From contig NC_134137.1 of NCBI RefSeq assembly GCF_033958435.1, positions 224,915,501 through 224,979,500 on the forward strand: a stretch of 64,000 nucleotides of DNA. The letters are read 5' to 3'. Below, one piece after another: positions 37,105 through 46,015 of this stretch. This stretch comes from Carettochelys insculpta. Lineage: Eukaryota > Chordata > Testudines > Carettochelyidae. The position numbers and the translations under genes were made by a program. How positions within the stretch are numbered: position 1 is the stretch's first letter; each line of letters starts with the position of its first letter. The notes under the pieces were generated by a model. That model had not been told where the DNA came from. It was given only the letters and a program-made list of their open reading frames with translations, and did no database searches.

Positions 37105-37295
37105 ATTACAGTAGATAGTGCACCAGCCCCAGACTTATCAGATATGGGCTCTATTCCTGGATTTGCTACTGACATCCCCTTTAGAAAATCATTTCTCCTC
37201 AATGAGCCCATCTGCACAGTAGAATTACCGTAACCTCTCTGGCTCTCGAAGCTGCTTTGAGATCTGCAGATGAAAATGATGTTATTACTTTCCCA
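37105..37295 (+). repeat. MIR SINE
   Basis: 'cagtagatagtgcaccagc', 'ggctctattcctggatttgc', 'tactgacat' and 'tttgagatctgcagatgaaa' follow the MIR consensus order in sense orientation, including the CORE region and the terminal 'gctttgagatc' segment. Divergent, as expected for an old family. Confidence 0.65.
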
Positions 37296-37598
37296 AAATT
37301 CAAACAATCTCAAAACACTGTAAAAAGTTTGAGTCTTAGTTTTTATAACGAGGACTGAGCTGGACTGATATCTGAGGATACCAGACTAAAGAGACCTTAC
37401 AGAGTCTTCTGCTGTCTCATTTTCTTTAACTTCACCCCACCTTCATGCTCCAGGTTTGTTTGTTTATTTAACTTAATTTAGTGCCGGTGGAAGATACCAG
37501 ATTGCCAGGCCTGAAATCCTTTGTGCAAAATGTGTAGATCAGCAGCAATACCAGTGTCAGTTTCTCTCCACACTGACATCCACACAAGCCCCCAGATG

Positions 37599-38519
37599 TC
37601 ACTTATGATGGTGATCATTCATGGCTGAGTATGATCGTCTTCCATGGGAACTATGGATTCTCAAGTGGCTGATAAGGTCTATCCTTGGACCACAAGTTCT
37701 ATTACAGTGAGGACAGATGTTTCCAGGTACAGGAAGCTGTTGATCCTGACTGAAAGCCAGTCTCTCCTTCTGCCTGCACCTCGTGTCCTCGTCAGTGGAC
37801 AAGTTCAAAATTCAGAGGACCATCACATAGGACTTCTCTCTGTTTTGAGCAATCCTAAGCAAGTGTCTCCCTAGTGGCAATATCAATATTGCACTTCTTT
37901 AAGTTATCCTTCAGCAAATCCTTACGACGCTTCCATGGGCCTACTACGTTATGGTACCCTTCTTTCAGAAGAGAGAACAGGACCTGTATTGGGAGGTGAT
38001 CGTCTGGAATCTGGATGATGTAACCAGTCCAATGGAGTTGCTGATGGATGATCATTGCCTCCTTACTGGTGGCCTTTGCCTCTTCCAGAACACTAATGTT
38101 TGTGCGCTTGTCTTACTGCACGATCTTGCAGAGTCAGCATTGGTGATGCCTCTCAAGTGATGACTGTAGGTTGTCCAGGTTTCAGACACATACAACAATA
38201 CTGGGAGAATAACAGCTTGATAAACAAAAAGCTTGGTGTCTGTTAAAATGTTGTGATCTTCAAAAACCCTGTGCCATAAACAAGCAAAGTCTGTACCGGC
38301 ACAATTCAGACAGTGGTGGATTTCTGCATTAATATCTGTGTAGGGAATGTGGCAGCAGGAATGCAATGCTGCTGAAGGCTGGGAGGACTGTGTCTCCCAG
38401 AGATCATTTGCATGAGAATGCAAAGGTGTGCATGTGTGATACCTTTTCAGGCAAAGCCTAATGGGTAGCAAGTAAGTCATGAGATTTGGTCTATTGTAAA
38501 CATGTAGTTGTAAAATCAT
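37599..38519 (-). pseudogene. Dead non-LTR retrotransposon with C-terminal C2H2 zinc finger
   Basis: Three minus-strand frames follow each other and must be joined by at least two frameshifts: 38519-38052, 38055-37855 and 37808-37599. The first has DINAEIHHCL, DTKLFVYQAVILPVLLY and SETWTTY, matching LINE 'TkLkVYkAvVLPtLLYgsETWtvY'. The second has WTGYIIQIPDD, LKEGYHN and KDNLKKCNID, matching 'WaGHviRMpD', 'LkeGkRs' and 'kDtLKasLkacnID'. The third ends in a C2H2 finger (C32, C35, H48, H52; spacing C-x2-C-x12-H-x3-H). This domain order is known from a LINE group whose protein ends in a zinc finger. It is a different family from the copy at 25497. Confidence 0.85.
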
Positions 38520-39076
38520 AATTTAAGCTGACACTTAGTGCGGGAGTTGTGAGATCTCACCAATGCTCTGGGTTGTTGTGGGGGACAGGGCAGTCTCCAT
38601 AGCTGCCTAAGACATTGATTACACAGGGCTCCCTAGTTTAAAGCATTGTAAAGGAGGAGGGGAGGGGTACTGGTTGAGCCAGCTTGCTGAGTGCCTTGGT
38701 CCTGCCTAGATGTTGGCCATATAACTATAAGACTGGCTTGACTAACCCTCCCCACCTCTTGAAAGACAGAGCTGGATACTAGGGTGTTTGAGAAACCCCA
38801 CACTAGAGATATCAAGAGCTGAAATCACAGAGTGGTAGCTGAGGCCATGCAGAGCTGAAATCACAGGGTTCTGCCTCAGGGTGATCCCAAGCAGTGGGGT
38901 TGGGAGCAGCAGCAGATGACGGTGACTGCCAGGTGGCCAGTAGGAGCGACGGTGGACGACGGCAACTGGCGGGCGGCCAGTGGCAGCAAGCGGAGGCTGC
39001 AGACAAGTTCACAGCTAGTACTGCCCTGGTGATGTATCTGTGGGCTCTGGGTTTGGGACTGCACTGCAGAAGGTAC

Positions 39077-39386
39077 ACCCTGTAACTGTAACAGAGAGTA
39101 AGCCGTGCTAGTCTATACACTATCAAAACAAAAAGCAGTCAAGTAGCGCTTTAAAGACTAGCAAAATAGTTTATTAGGTGAGCTTTCGTGGGACAGACCC
39201 ACTTCTTCAGACCATAGCCAGACCAGAACAGACTCAATATTATTATTGAGTCAATATTATTGAGTCTGTTCTGGTCTGGCTATGGTCTGAAGAAGTGGGT
39301 CTGTCCCACGAAAGCTCACCTAATAAACTATTTTGCTAGTCTTTAAAGTGCTACTTGACTGCTTTTTGTTTTGACCCTGTAACTGT
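39077..39386. mobile_element. Near-perfect inverted pair of Penelope-like 3' ends with 13-bp TSD
   Basis: The insertion 39090-39373 is flanked by perfect 13-bp direct repeats accctgtaactgt (39077-39089 and 39374-39386). Inside, two 116-bp arms (39124-39239 and 39258-39373) are inverted copies with a single mismatch (gcgct versus gcact), separated by 18 bp of AT-rich spacer. The left arm continues outward 34 bp to the full 3' terminus ('aacagagagtaagccgtgc' in antisense), whereas the right arm stops at 'gctttttgttttg'. Each arm carries a hammerhead-like core: CTGAAGA at 39287-39293 with GAAA at 39310-39313 on the plus strand, and the same on the minus strand at 39210-39184. Confidence 0.85.
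39287..39313 (+). ncRNA. Hammerhead-ribozyme-like core motif
   Basis: CTGAAGA, then a hairpin gtggg-tctgt-cccac, then GAAA. This is the CUGANGA / stem II / GAAA arrangement of the hammerhead core. Stem III and stem I are not convincingly formed in this subfamily, so catalytic activity cannot be claimed. The mirror copy lies on the minus strand at 39184-39210. Confidence 0.5.
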
Positions 39387-39765
39387 GTGTGGGGTAAAGG
39401 GCCAAGAGCCCCAGCAAGAGATGTGGTTCTACTGCATATGGGGATGGTATCTTGGTAAAGGGGTTTGTCTCTTCTGTGCTGAGATATACTGCATCTGTCA
39501 CTGTAACCTTGGGGTAGGTTATGGTCATTAAACAAGCCATTTCTATCTCAGACTCTGTGCTTGAGAGGGGGGGAGAACCTCCTTACAGGCACCCAGCACG
39601 GGGGTGAAATTGTCCCAGGCCACTGGGTAGGGGCTCGAGCCTGTTGGTTGTGTCCTTGACAGGAAAACCCCACAGGAGTTGAACCCGGCCCCTCTGGCAG
39701 GCATCTGGCGTTAACAGAAGGGTTACATCTGTCTTGGATGAGAGATGACTTCCAAGGTAGAGGAA

Positions 39766-40450
39766 ATGGTTGACATACACCTGTATTTCTCCAGCAAGGG
39801 CATAGGTTGGCAGAAACTTTGGTGATACCCAGAGCCCACATCCCTACTCCCCACCAACCAAAATCCCTCTCTCCCCATCTGCCTAAGGCTCTGGGAGGGA
39901 GTTTGAGTGCAGGAGGGGATCTGAGCTGCAAGCTCTGGGATGCAGTCTGGGTGCAGGCTCTGGGTTGAGGCAAAGGACTGAGGGGTGCAGTGTACTGTCT
40001 CTGGGAGGGAGTTTGGCGGCAGGTGGGGAAGAGGGAGACAGGCTCTTGAAGGGATGCAGGAGTTTGTATGCAGGAAGGGGTGGAGGGAGAGCGGGTAGGC
40101 CCTGGGAGACAGAGGAATGTGAGAGAGGGTGTGGGGGATTATTGTGTTTATCCAGGGGCACACCCTGTTGTCCCTCCTGAGAGATAAGGGGTCGCCACAC
40201 ATTCCTCCCACACATGTTCCAGGAGCCCCACCACCAATAGTGCAGTGGGGCTAGAGCGACCTCCAGACACTTGCTCCGCATGGCTGCCGGCACATCTCTG
40301 TAGCCTCATGGGGTTGTCTTTGTTCACTGCTCCCAGGAGCACACAGACCCACATATCCTAGTCCGCAGGGATGGGCAGGCAGCCAGGCAGAATGAGTGGC
40401 TGGAAGTTGCTCTCACTCTACTGCACTGCTGGTGATGGTGGTGTGGGACA
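39766..40450. repeat. G-rich degenerate minisatellite and adjoining GC-rich repeat
   Basis: 'ctctgggagggagtttg' occurs at about 39890 and 40000, with variants 'ctctgggatgcagtctgg' and 'ctctgggttgaggc' between, giving an irregular 35-60-bp periodicity. From 40235 to 40310 it joins the dispersed repeat shared with 34991. Frames on both strands here are translations of this repeat. Confidence 0.55.
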
Positions 40451-40912
40451 TTTTAAATCACCTGAGGGTAGCAGGAGGGGCCAGGGATGCACTGGACAGA
40501 GTGCATGAGGGCAGCAAGCAGGGCTGGAGATGAGAAAGGCTCCAAACTTATCTCGACCAGGCACCAGGAATGTCCCTGCTGCTGGGTCATCACAGACCCA
40601 TAAAACTCACTGCCTATGTTATAAAAATATATAAGCTGCCATTGGCCTTTAAAAAGGTTTTTTGTTTTTGTTTTTCTTTTTCTTTTGGTGGAAGAGAGAA
40701 AGGAGAAAAAAAAGAACAAGAGAATAAATGACCAAAACCCAAAATTTTCAGTTTGCAGCTAACAAGGAATAAACATTTCAATTTGGATATGTCAAAATGG
40801 TGCCTCATGGGCGTTAGTTTGGTTTTCTCTGATGCTCTCTGAGCCAGGCTCCCCACAGAGATTACAACTCCCATGCTTCATCGTTAAAAAAAAAGTGCAG
40901 CACTATCTCCGG
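40451..40912. other. Unique noncoding DNA
   Basis: Nothing recognised apart from a T-rich patch near 40657-40685. Confidence 0.4.
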
Positions 40913-41072
40913 CTCAGAAGAAGGGGGTCTGCCCCATGAAAGCTCATCACTTAATAAATTATTTTGCTAGTCCTTAAAGTGCTACTGGACTGCCTTTTTT
41001 TTATTATTATTATTTTTGGTTTGGTTTTGTTGTGTTAAGATCCAGACTAACGCAGTTACCTTTCTGTGACGA
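40913..41072 (+). mobile_element. Penelope-like 3' fragment (GCTCATCAC subfamily)
   Basis: 'cagaagaagggggtctgccccatgaaagctcatcac' (landmarks: cagaaga, ggggg/cccc hairpin, tgaaagctcatcac), then 'taataaattattttgctagtc', 'aaagtgctactggactgcc' and a diverged tail 'ccagactaacgcagttacc'. The CTGA of the core has changed to cagaaga-type sequence while GAAA is kept. A T-rich insertion separates the two halves of the tail. Confidence 0.65.
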
Positions 41073-42266
41073 TGCTTCAGCATGGTAGCGCACCAAGAGG
41101 TGTGACTATGGTGCATCATGGCAAATGTGCCCAACCAGGAAGCACAACCTTACAGAAAATTGCAATATGAGCACGGAAATGATAAATCCTAGGAGGAGAT
41201 CTAACTGCATGTCCAAATAAAATGACTTGTGATTTTGGGCAAAATACTTGTTTTCAGTCAAAATATTTCAGGTTTTGATTTTTTTTTCTCCTTGAAAAAA
41301 AAAATCTATTTTCCAGCCAGCTGTGGCTGAGATCTAGGGCAGTGGTTTCCATGGGGGGCAAAATTTCACCTTCTGATGTTATTTACTGTGTATAGTGCCA
41401 AGCATGCTTATGGCACTAGAAGCATAATAAATGTAAATTAATTAATAGTAATTAAAGGCATATGTTTGACTTGGGAGACTGCTGCAGCCTTGAAGATCTT
41501 ACAAGCCCTCTTTGTAATTCTTTAGGGAGCCTCATTCTGGGGAATAGGGAATCAATGACCTATGACTCATACACACGACTCTCTTCTCTTGCAGTGATTT
41601 ATAGCTTGATAATACAGTGGAATTCGGTTGTACTGAGCACGCCTTCTAGGGATCGTTTGACTCTCGAGATCAAAACTCACTTCCCCCGAAAAAATAATCT
41701 CTGCATGTGTGCAGATGTCTATGCCTGGATGATCAGTGAGGCACCCAATAGAAAGTGATTCTTTTATGTTTTCCACAGATAGGAAAGAATGTCACACCTA
41801 ATATTTAAGTGCCATTTGGTTGAAGGTAAAGAATGTCACAGTTTGTGAGAGTGCTAATTAGACCCAATTATATCCTAAGAGACCCACCTCCATATTAAAA
41901 TGCCTACCAGATCTGCCTGAGCCCTTGCCAGGGGGAGCTTTTCCTCTTGTGCATGTATCTATCTGGAAGGTTTGCTCTTTCGTGGGACTGCTTTGCCTAT
42001 AATTATCCCAAAAGCAGGACAGGGCCCTAACTGAGCTTTATAATAGAATCCCATTGTCTGCTGAGTTCCATTTTGTTCAGAACTATGCATATTCCAACTG
42101 TTACAGACACAGTGGACCGCATTATGTTTCTGTCCCCTATTTCATGAGCCACATCATAAGTCACTCCCAAGAGATAATTTAAAAAAGGAGTTAAATAATC
42201 AGATGTGCCTCCTGCTGACCTATGTATTTTATTTATGTGACCATCATTAGAATAGTAGCTAAGCAC
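41073..42266. other. Unique noncoding DNA with A/T-rich patch
   Basis: About 41215-41315 has the 'caaaatatttcag' and poly-T/poly-A texture also seen at 16236 and 48440. No gene recognised in the rest. Confidence 0.4.
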
Positions 42267-42352
42267 CTCATAAGAACGTAAGAATGGCCATAGTGCATTG
42301 GCCCATCTAGCCCAGTACCCTGTCTCCTGACAGACTAGGTAATCATCAAGGG
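42267..42352 (-). mobile_element. CR1 LINE 3'-end fragment, antisense
   Basis: 'ctcataagaacgtaagaatgg', shortened here to the landmarks ataagaacgtaagaatgg, 'cccatctagcccagtaccc' and 'taatcatcaagg' match the antisense CR1 3' region also seen at 33250. It ends abruptly at a possible MITE terminus. Confidence 0.7.
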
Positions 42353-43585
42353 ACTATCTACATGGCAAAGTTATCTTAAAATAACTTCAGCAGTGTCATT
42401 GGGATGCTGCGGTTGCCAAGGGAATGCCCCCTCCCCCCCACACCGCAGGGCCAATGAGCATGCACAGCAGCCCTGAGTCTTGCGGCGGGGGTAGCTAGTA
42501 AGTTCCCAACTCGGTAAGGTACCCTCCTGGGGTTCTCCCCCTGATCACCCCTCCCTCTTCAGTGCATCCCTGGAGCTCCCTAGCGCTCCCTTTCTGAGCA
42601 TCCCACCCCCTTCCTGAGCACTCTCCCCCCCCCTGCACCCTCACATCACTTCCTGTGGTCCTCCCACAGGCTGGAGGGGTGGGGGCAGTTAATTGCAGGG
42701 CTGAAAAGAGGGGACTGACATAAAAAGTTAGAGCTAAGCACCCTGTAAAGCTTTATACAAATCCCTGCACACTGTAAATGCTACATTTTGTGCAGCTTCA
42801 CTCTATTTCCACTTCACTTACACACAGTATGTACCTGCTTTCATGGCACTATTTCTCAGTATTTCAAAAAGAGCTGTGTGTCAAGAGTCCCCCAAGTTTG
42901 TCCATTTGATCCCTCATTATGCTGTGCTCTCTCACAACCTGCTGCCTCCAGCCTCTCGACTTTGTACATTCCTTAAAGCAAAAATCTCTTGCAGGGTATT
43001 CAAGGTGCCTCAGCAGGCAGCCCCCTTTGTACTGATCATTACAAGCAAACTAGACTCAGTAGTTCCTGAGCGGAGCTGTTAACTCATTTTTGGGTATCCC
43101 TTGTAATACGTGTTCTGAGTCCAAGTCATTGTGGCCTCCCAGAAATCCTTCTAGAAATATTGAATCGTAGGGCTCCAGCCTCAACACATCCACCTGCATA
43201 ATACAAATTTCCTTCCCTGTCCTTGCCAGGCTGAGCTGACACATGGTGATTTCAGAGCACTACTCTAAAAGCTTGTAAGTCAAACCCAACAGATCCCTTA
43301 ATATTTGCTCCAGCATGGAAGTGGTGCTTCATGCTGGCCCCTTCTGTGACCTCAGTATCCAACTCCTGTTTACCTTCACTGCAGGCATAACACTTCTGTG
43401 GTGAAGATAATACCCTGCAGCAGCTCCTCAGTACATGAGATAGTCTCCTTCTCTCCCACCAGCTAGCTGCTCCTAGTTCTGCAGCTAGAGACGCCTGGTA
43501 TAACCCATGGGTTCAGCTGTCACAAAAGCCCAAGCAGCAGAGGTTTTAAAGAAAATCATCTGACTAAATCTTGTTAATGCCTCAC
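42353..43585. other. Unique noncoding DNA with possible MITE terminus
   Basis: 'gactatctacatggcaaag' followed by 'ttatcttaaaataactt' (a short foldback) at 42355-42392 resembles one end of a 'ctatctacac' MITE; no partner end found. The rest is unremarkable, with C-rich patches at 42425-42640. Confidence 0.4.
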
Positions 43586-44027
43586 ATCAGCTACGTCTAC
43601 ACTAGCCGCAAACTTCGAAATGGCCATGCAAATGGCCACTTCGAAGTTTACTAATGAAGCGCTGAAATACATATTCAGCGCCTCATTAGCATGCGGGCAG
43701 CCGTGGCACTTTGAAATTGACGTGGCTCGCTGCCACACGGCTCGTCCCGACAGGGCTCCTTTTCGAAAGGACCCCGCCTACTTCGAAGTCCCCTTATTCC
43801 CATGAGCAGATGGAAATAAGGGGACTTCGAAGTAGGTGGGGTCCTTTCAAAAAGGAGCCCCATCGGGACGAGCCACGCAGCGGCGAGCAGCGTCAATTTC
43901 GAAGTGCCGCAGCCACCCACATGCTAATGAGGTGCTGAATATGCATTTCAGCGCTTCATTAGTAAACTTCGAAATGGCCATTTGCATGGCCATTTCGAAG
44001 TTTGGGGCTAGTGTAGCCACGGCCATC
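43586..44027. mobile_element. Full-length palindromic MITE with TSD atc
   Basis: A 436-bp element (43589-44024) bounded by atc on both sides. Its two halves are inverted copies of each other along almost their entire length, folding about the centre near 43806. Tips are agctacgtctacacta and tagtgtagccacggcc. Each arm holds a smaller palindrome, 'aacttcgaaatggcc' facing 'ggccacttcgaagtt' (43611-43648), so the element is a palindrome built of palindromes. TTCGAA sites and other CpGs are largely intact, suggesting youth. Homologues at 45491 and 61637. Frames on both strands are artefacts of the symmetry. A PIF/Harbinger-like origin is inferred from the 3-bp duplication. Confidence 0.9.
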
Positions 44028-44049
44028 TTGTGCTAAAGGGTTCATGCTG

Positions 44050-44215
44050 TTAGTCATATTCCTCTCACAGGTATGAAACACTCACACACAGCTTTCAGCC
44101 CCATGTCTGTATATACACACAGCTAGCACCCTTTCACACACATAATTTACACACTCAGCACTCTCACACACACACACTGGCACACAATGCTCCATCACTC
44201 ATAGGCTGGTAGACA
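44050..44215. repeat. Degenerate CA-rich tract
   Basis: 'acactcacacacagc', 'tatacacacagctagc', 'tttcacacacataa' and 'ctctcacacacacacac' recur over about 165 bp, like the tract at 5201-5785. Confidence 0.55.
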
Positions 44216-44450
44216 TTGCACATTCCCTCACATAATGTTCAGTTGGAGAATTACTTTAGTGGAATGTTAAGCTATACCTGTAATGACAAAACCTAAAAGG
44301 AGCTGTGAGTGGGAGGGCCAGGCTTCTTAGAATAAAAAGAATTACGGAGAGAATGTGCAGAACTCTCATTTATCTTTGAATTTGAGATATTAACATGTGA
44401 TTTGAGCCAGGACAGCAATTACCTGGCCCATTATCAGGAGGCTCCTACAC
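44216..44450. other. Unique noncoding DNA
   Basis: Short interval between the CA-rich tract and the nested MITEs; nothing recognised. Confidence 0.4.
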
Positions 44451-45287
44451 ACTGGGGCTTTTCTACACAGGCCACTTTCTCCGAAAGTGGCATGGTAACA
44501 CACAGCCCAAAATATGCTAAGGAGGCATGGATGCAAATTCTCTGTGCCTCATTAGCATATGGTCACGAGATTTGGAGTCCAGAAGCCCATTCTTCCAGAC
44601 TCCCAAACACCGTTTAGAAGCACACACACACACACACACACCCCGCCTCAGGCATTTTCCGGAAGGAAGGCCTTCTTCCGGAGGTCCCTTCTTCCCAAAA
44701 TTTTTGGGAAGAAGGGGCGTCCGGAAGAAGGACTTCCTTCTGGAAGCTCCCCCAGGGCCACGCTTCTACATGACATTTTGGAGTCCGGAAGAACGGTCTT
44801 CCAGACTCCAAATCATGTGACCATATGCTAAGGAGGCATGGGGAATTTGCATCTGTGCCTCATTAGCATATTTCAGGCCGTGTATTCCCATGCCACTTTC
44901 GGAGAAAGTGGCCTGTGTAGAAATGGCCTGGGTGTCTCTACACTTGTATTCCTCTTTCGAAAGAGGAATGCAAATGAGGCAAATCAAAAATGCAAATGAG
45001 CTATAAATTTGCATATTCTGCTCCTCATTTGCCCATGTAAGTAAGCCCATGTTTGAAAGAAACCTTCTTCCCATTAAATAAAGGGAAGATGGATTCTTTC
45101 GAAGACGGGGTTTACTTTTGAAAGAGCAGCATGTACACTGGCTTTCTTCTTTCGAAAGAAGCTCTTTTGAAATTCGAATATGCAAATGAGGAGCAGAATA
45201 TGCAAATTTATAGCTCAGTTGCATTTTCAATTTACCTCATTTGCATACCTCTTTTGAAAGAGGAATGCAAGTGTAGCCACACCCACT
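44451..45287. mobile_element. Outer foldback MITE with TSD act, split by a second MITE
   Basis: The right part runs to 45284 and is followed by act (45285-45287). The left TSD act is at 44451-44453 and the element's first two bases are at 44454-44455. Its body resumes at 44932 with 'gtgtctctacacttg' after the inner MITE. Joined, the terminus reads as the inverse of the right end 'caagtgtagccacaccc'. Arms of about 110 bp are inverted copies sharing 'attcctctttcgaaagagg', 'gcaaatgag', 'gctataaatttgcatattc' and 'tgctcctcattt'. CpG-containing TTCGAA sites are largely kept. Non-coding, 3-bp duplication. Confidence 0.85.
44456..44928. mobile_element. Inner foldback MITE with TSD tgg
   Basis: A 473-bp element with tgg on both sides (44453-44455 and 44929-44931). 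Arms begin ggcttttctacacaggcc and end ggcctgtgtagaaatggcc, and match inverted for at least 90 bp ('actttctccgaaagtgg', 'atatgctaa', 'gaggca'). A central foldback around 'cttcccaaaatttttgggaag' (given as cttcccaaa facing tttgggaag) lies at about 44691-44711. A (CA)n run at 44621-44641 exists in only one arm, so it expanded after the palindrome formed. It sits 2 bp inside the terminus of the outer MITE. Confidence 0.9.
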
Positions 45288-45428
45288 TTGTTTTAGCTAA
45301 CTCTTGACTTCCCCAGCCCACATCCCTCTCCTTCTGCCCCTCTGCTCTTCTGATTTGCCAACCTTACTAACAATTTTGCTGATTTGTCAACCTTGATAAT
45401 TGTTGGACCTCTGTGCTTTATATATTGA
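45288..45428. other. Unique noncoding DNA
   Basis: Short spacer between the nested MITEs and the next Penelope-like fragment; nothing recognised. Confidence 0.4.
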
Positions 45429-46015
45429 GGCTGTTCTGGTAAGTCTACCACCTGAAGAAATGGGTCTTTCCCATGACAGCTCATCACCTAGGCTGTGTCT
45501 ACACTAGGCCCAAAACTTTGAAATGGCCATGCAAATGGCCATTTCAAAGTATACTAATGAAACACTGAAATACATATTCAGTGCCTCATCAGAAATGCCG
45601 GCAGCTGTGGCACTTCGAAATTGATGCAGGTTGCCACCGCACGGCTCATCCAGATGGGGCTCCTTTTTGAAAGGACCCCGGCAACTTTGAAATCCCCTTA
45701 TTCCTATCTGCTGTTCGGAATAAGGGGATTTCGAAGTTGCCGGGGTCCTTTCAAAAAGGAGCCCTGTCTGGACGAGCCGCGTGGCGGCAACCCATGTCAT
45801 TTTCGAAGTGCCAAGGCTGCCGGCATTCTAATGAGGCACTGAATATGTATTTCAACACTTCATTAATATACTTCAAAATGGCCATTTGCATGGCCATTTC
45901 GAAGTTTTGGGCTAGTGCAGACACAGCCCTAATAAATTATTTTGTTAGTCTTTGAAGTGCTACTTGACCACTTTTTTGTTTTGACAGAATACAGACTAAC
46001 ATGGCTATCTCTCGG
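45429..46015 (+). mobile_element. Penelope-like 3' fragment (GCTCATCAC subfamily) interrupted by a MITE
   Basis: 'ctgttctggtaagtc' and ctgaaga (45452-45458), hairpin atggg/cccat, 'gacagctcatcaccta' run into the MITE at 45491. After it, 'taataaattattttgttag', 'aagtgctacttgaccac', 'tttttgttttgac' and 'atacagactaacatggc' continue the element. The stem changed in a paired way relative to other copies (gtggg/cccac to atggg/cccat), while the GAAA became GACA. Confidence 0.8.
45488..45931. mobile_element. Palindromic MITE with TSD cta
   Basis: A 438-bp element (45491-45928), flanked by cta. Tips ggctgtgtctacactagg and ctagtgcagacacagcc. It is homologous along its length to 43589-44024, with the same internal landmarks 'atggccatgcaaatggcc', 'tactaatgaa', 'atacatattcag' and 'ggctcctttttgaaagg'. 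Some TTCGAA sites have become TTTGAA or TTCAAA, so it is older than the 43.6-kb copy. The central hairpin sequence differs between copies. Confidence 0.9.

Larger units (their letters stand above)
38530..39765 (+). mobile_element. Candidate LTR-like or other composite element, host of a later insertion
   Basis: Excluding the 39090-39373 insertion, this stretch contains two copies of 'gagctgaaatcacag' (38817 and 38851), a duplicated 30-bp unit beginning 'gacggtgactgccagg' and 'gacggcaactggcggg' (about 38919 and 38957), and a 3' part with 'ggttatggtcattaaacaag', 'gcacccagcacggggg' and 'gggggctcgag'-like words that I associate with repeated reptile sequence. No paired LTR, primer-binding site or pol domain is visible. 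The class is therefore a guess. Confidence 0.3.

Noticed and set aside
39090..39373. Hairpin as an assembly or cloning artefact
   Set aside because: The perfect 13-bp duplication around the unit and the unequal outer ends are what a real insertion would give.
43620..45955. Many 60-150-codon frames on both strands with similar peptides
   Set aside because: Similarity arises because palindromic MITE arms encode the same peptides in both directions; not a gene family.
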